Shown here piece by piece: positions 62,276 through 64,000 of a DNA stretch of 64,000 nucleotides. Within the stretch, counting starts at the first letter, position 1. Each line of letters opens with the position of its first letter. The stretch is from CAVTJL01 sp963735065 (GTDB lineage: Bacteria > Pseudomonadota > Alphaproteobacteria > Geminicoccales > Geminicoccaceae). The notes under the pieces are model-generated. The model saw nothing but the letters and a program-made list of their open reading frames with translations, did no database searches and was not told the DNA's origin. The stretch is from assembly GCA_963735065.1 (NCBI GenBank), contig CAVTJL010000004.1, positions 930,001 through 994,000 of the forward strand, given 5' to 3'. The position numbers and the translations under genes are program-made.

Positions 62276-63028
62276 TCAGGCGGTGAGCGTCATGCCGCCG
62301 TCGACGTGGAGCTCGATCCCGTTGACGAAGCTGCCGCTATCGGCGGCGAGAAAGAGTGCCGCGCTGGCGAGCTCCCCGACGGTGCCGAACCGGCCGGCCG
62401 GGATGCGCTGGCCCATCGTCTCGAGGAAACGCGGCCTGTCCGCCTCGGGCACGCCGAGCTTGCCCAGCACGGGCGTATCTACCGGCCCCGGGCTCAGCAC
62501 GTTCACACGGATCCGCCGGGGCCTCAGCTCCAGCGCCCAGTTGCGGGCGAACGCCGCGAGCGCCGCCTTGGTCCCGGCATAGACGACGTGATTCTCGAGC
62601 ACGCGGGTGGCCGCGAGCGAGCCCGTCAGGATGATGGAGCCGCCGTCGCGCATGACCGGGAGGAGGGCCTGGACACCGAAGAAGACGCCGCGCGCGTTGA
62701 CCGCAAACTGGCGGTCATAGTCCTCGACCGTCACGGCCGCCGTGGGCGCCAGGTTGATGACGCCCGCATTGGCCATGAGGATGTCGAGCCCGCCCAGGCG
62801 CTCGCCGATCTCCCCAGCGAGACGCCGGTGATGGTCGAGGTCCGCGACGTCGCCGGTGAGGCCGATGGCGCCATGGCCGATCTCGGCCACGGCCGCTGCG
62901 ACGGCATCCCGCCTGCGGCCCGTGATGACGACCCTTGCTCCCTCCTCCGCGAACAGCCGCGCCGAGGCCTTGCCGATGCCGCTGTTGCCGCCCGTGACGA
63001 GGGCGACCTTCCCTTCGAGGCTGACCAT
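62276..63028 (-). CDS. Short-chain dehydrogenase/reductase
   Basis: This classical SDR has 250 residues from ATG 63028. The cofactor loop is VTGGNSGIGKASARLFAEEG, the catalytic Ser is in ILTGSLAATRVL and the Tyr-x3-Lys pair is in YAGTKAAL. The C-terminal SFVNGIELHVDGGMTL is typical. It is close to the glucose-1-dehydrogenase-like group, but specificity cannot be read. It starts five bases after the isochorismatase-like gene ends, so the two are co-transcribed. Confidence 0.9.
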   Translation of the reverse strand: MVSLEGKVALVTGGNSGIGKASARLFAEEGARVVITGRRRDAVAAAVAEIGHGAIGLTGDVADLDHHRRLAGEIGERLGGLDILMANAGVINLAPTAAVTVEDYDRQFAVNARGVFFGVQALLPVMRDGGSIILTGSLAATRVLENHVVYAGTKAALAAFARNWALELRPRRIRVNVLSPGPVDTPVLGKLGVPEADRPRFLETMGQRIPAGRFGTVGELASAALFLAADSGSFVNGIELHVDGGMTLTA

Positions 63029-63033
63029 GCCGA

Positions 63034-63720
63034 TCACCCTTCGATCCGCTCGAGCGCGGCTTGGGTGGTCCACAGCGCCTTGGCGATGCCGCTGAAGCTG
63101 ACCAGGGCCCGGAGATAGCCCTCGCCCTCGGGCAGCCGCGTGCCGACCACCGCGTCGCGCACCACCACCAGCTCGAAGCCCTGCTCGGCGAGCTCGCGCA
63201 GGTGCCTGAGGATGGGAAAGGCGTCGATGAGCCCGGCCAGCACCACCTGCTCGATCCGCCGCCGGCGGAGCCAGCGGCCGAGGTCGTTGATGCGGTCGTC
63301 GAGCCGTGACGGAGCCCGGCAGACGAGCGTCAGACCGTCGTCGATGAAGGGCAGCAGGCGCGGCTCGAGACTGTCACCCAGGTCCGCGCCGTCCTGGCGT
63401 GAAAGCGACGCCGCCACCACGAGGCCAGCGCGCTTGGCGCTCTCGAGCAGCAGCGCGAGATTCCGAGTCGCACGGTCGCGCGCCACTGCATCCGGGCCTG
63501 GCAGAGGCCGCGCATCATCGCCTGCGCCGCTGAGATAGGGGTCGACCACCACCAGCGCCGCCCGTCGCGCGTCCAGCTCAAGCTGGCAGCTTGGCGTGGT
63601 CAGCCACCGCGGCCCCGCATGGCGGCAGGCTGCACCGGACAAGGCCGCGCCGTAGCCCGGCCCACCGGGCCCGAGCAGCTGGGCGTGTCGGTGTGCCCTC
63701 ACGTGATAGCGATCCATCAT
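63034..63720 (-). CDS. Divergent isochorismatase-fold protein lacking catalytic Cys
   Basis: This 228-residue protein has the isochorismatase (cysteine hydrolase) fold: LELDARRAALVVVDPYLSGA with the first Asp (D60), VVLAGLIDAFPILRHLRELA, and FELVVVRDAVVG. At the position of the nucleophile Cys of the family it has Pro (P169). At the usual catalytic Lys it has Arg (R135, in LVCRAPSRLDDRI). The ATG at 63720 follows GGAGGAG. It is the first gene of the minus-strand run. It is probably not a working amidase and may bind a ligand instead. Confidence 0.75.
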   Translation of the reverse strand: MMDRYHVRAHRHAQLLGPGGPGYGAALSGAACRHAGPRWLTTPSCQLELDARRAALVVVDPYLSGAGDDARPLPGPDAVARDRATRNLALLLESAKRAGLVVAASLSRQDGADLGDSLEPRLLPFIDDGLTLVCRAPSRLDDRINDLGRWLRRRRIEQVVLAGLIDAFPILRHLRELAEQGFELVVVRDAVVGTRLPEGEGYLRALVSFSGIAKALWTTQAALERIEG

Positions 63721-64000
63721 CTCGGCTCTCCTCCGTCCCGGAGCCCGCCTGCCTCGTCCAGGAGGTGCGGTGCTCGTGGCATCGGCGAGACGCCTCGCCG
63801 TCTGCGTGGGGCGGAGGATGGCCGGCCGCGGTCCCGCCCCGCTATCGTGCCCTGGGCGAGATGGGGCCGGCCGATCGTCAGGCAGGCCTCTGCGCCGGCC
63901 CAGCCGGCATCCCCGGCTCCTCATGCCGGCCTGGCCCTTCGCCCGGCAGGACCGATCGCACGGCATCGCCCGCCCCATGCCGGAGGTCAGCACCACCTGG
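63721..64000. other. Right edge, no gene recognised
   Basis: The last 280 bases hold an open minus-strand frame that continues the isochorismatase-like gene upstream. It is Arg/Pro-rich with no homology pattern, so it is treated as non-coding leader. The promoter of the 63.7 to 53.3 kb run is expected here. No specific site was recognised. Confidence 0.45.

Overview
The window is GC-rich, densely coded bacterial DNA. Several markers point to an alphaproteobacterium, probably of a Rhodospirillales-like lineage: an NDUFA12-type complex I accessory subunit, a class II (B12-dependent) ribonucleotide reductase with a C-terminal zinc-ribbon-like tail, a FixJ/LuxR regulator set, and an acetoacetate decarboxylase/patatin/3-hydroxybutyrate dehydrogenase cluster. 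I cannot name a genus. No rRNA, tRNA or CRISPR array was recognised.

Layout. 0.2-3.8 kb (minus): a ribose-type ABC importer (binding protein, double ATPase, permease), followed by an aldo/keto reductase, a small unknown protein, an M81 (MlrC-type) peptidase, spermidine synthase and dihydroxy-acid dehydratase. 10.2-12.9 kb (minus): an unusual pair, a small Tat-like Ala/Lys-rich protein coupled to one long chain that joins nucleotidyltransferase, PqqD-like and HprK-like domains. 13.1-16.1 kb (plus): a YihY/BrkB membrane protein, enoyl-ACP reductase and chorismate synthase. 16.2-20.6 kb (plus): a second sugar ABC importer (single ATPase, permease, binding protein), an alpha/beta hydrolase and a glyoxalase-fold protein. 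20.7-25.4 kb: NDUFA12, then nrdJ preceded by a NrdR box and DnaA-box-like sites and followed by two intrinsic terminators.

25.9-34.4 kb: a broken M24 peptidase gene, then a LysR regulator divergent from a sulfatase plus TctC-TctB-TctA transporter operon, then a divergent DJ-1/PfpI protein and GlxA-type AraC regulator. 34.9-41.5 kb: a Crp/Fnr regulator (probable TTG start, palindrome in its leader), a sulfatase C-terminal scrap, an OprB-type porin, and a coupled DUF3604 - PpiC-like isomerase - HupE/UreJ cassette. 42.0-49.8 kb (minus): HdeD-like and bile-acid-symporter-like proteins, then a decaying stretch with a frameshifted phospholipase D, two damaged outer-membrane barrel copies, an exported protein, an intact arylsulfatase and another sulfatase scrap. 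49.8-53.2 kb: a second Crp/Fnr regulator and a graveyard of IS3, IS30 and tyrosine-integrase fragments.

53.3-63.7 kb is one long minus-strand run. It reads, in transcription order, a divergent isochorismatase-like protein, an SDR, an exported haloperoxidase-like hydrolase, acetoacetate decarboxylase, patatin and 3-hydroxybutyrate dehydrogenase (ketone-body/PHB metabolism). It ends with a multi-PAS membrane histidine kinase coupled to three response regulators.

The most unusual candidates for a second look are the small-protein/nucleotidyltransferase-PqqD-HprK pair with its apparently non-canonical CTG start, and the DUF3604-PpiC-HupE cassette. Long open frames antisense to real genes are common in this GC-rich DNA and were not annotated.
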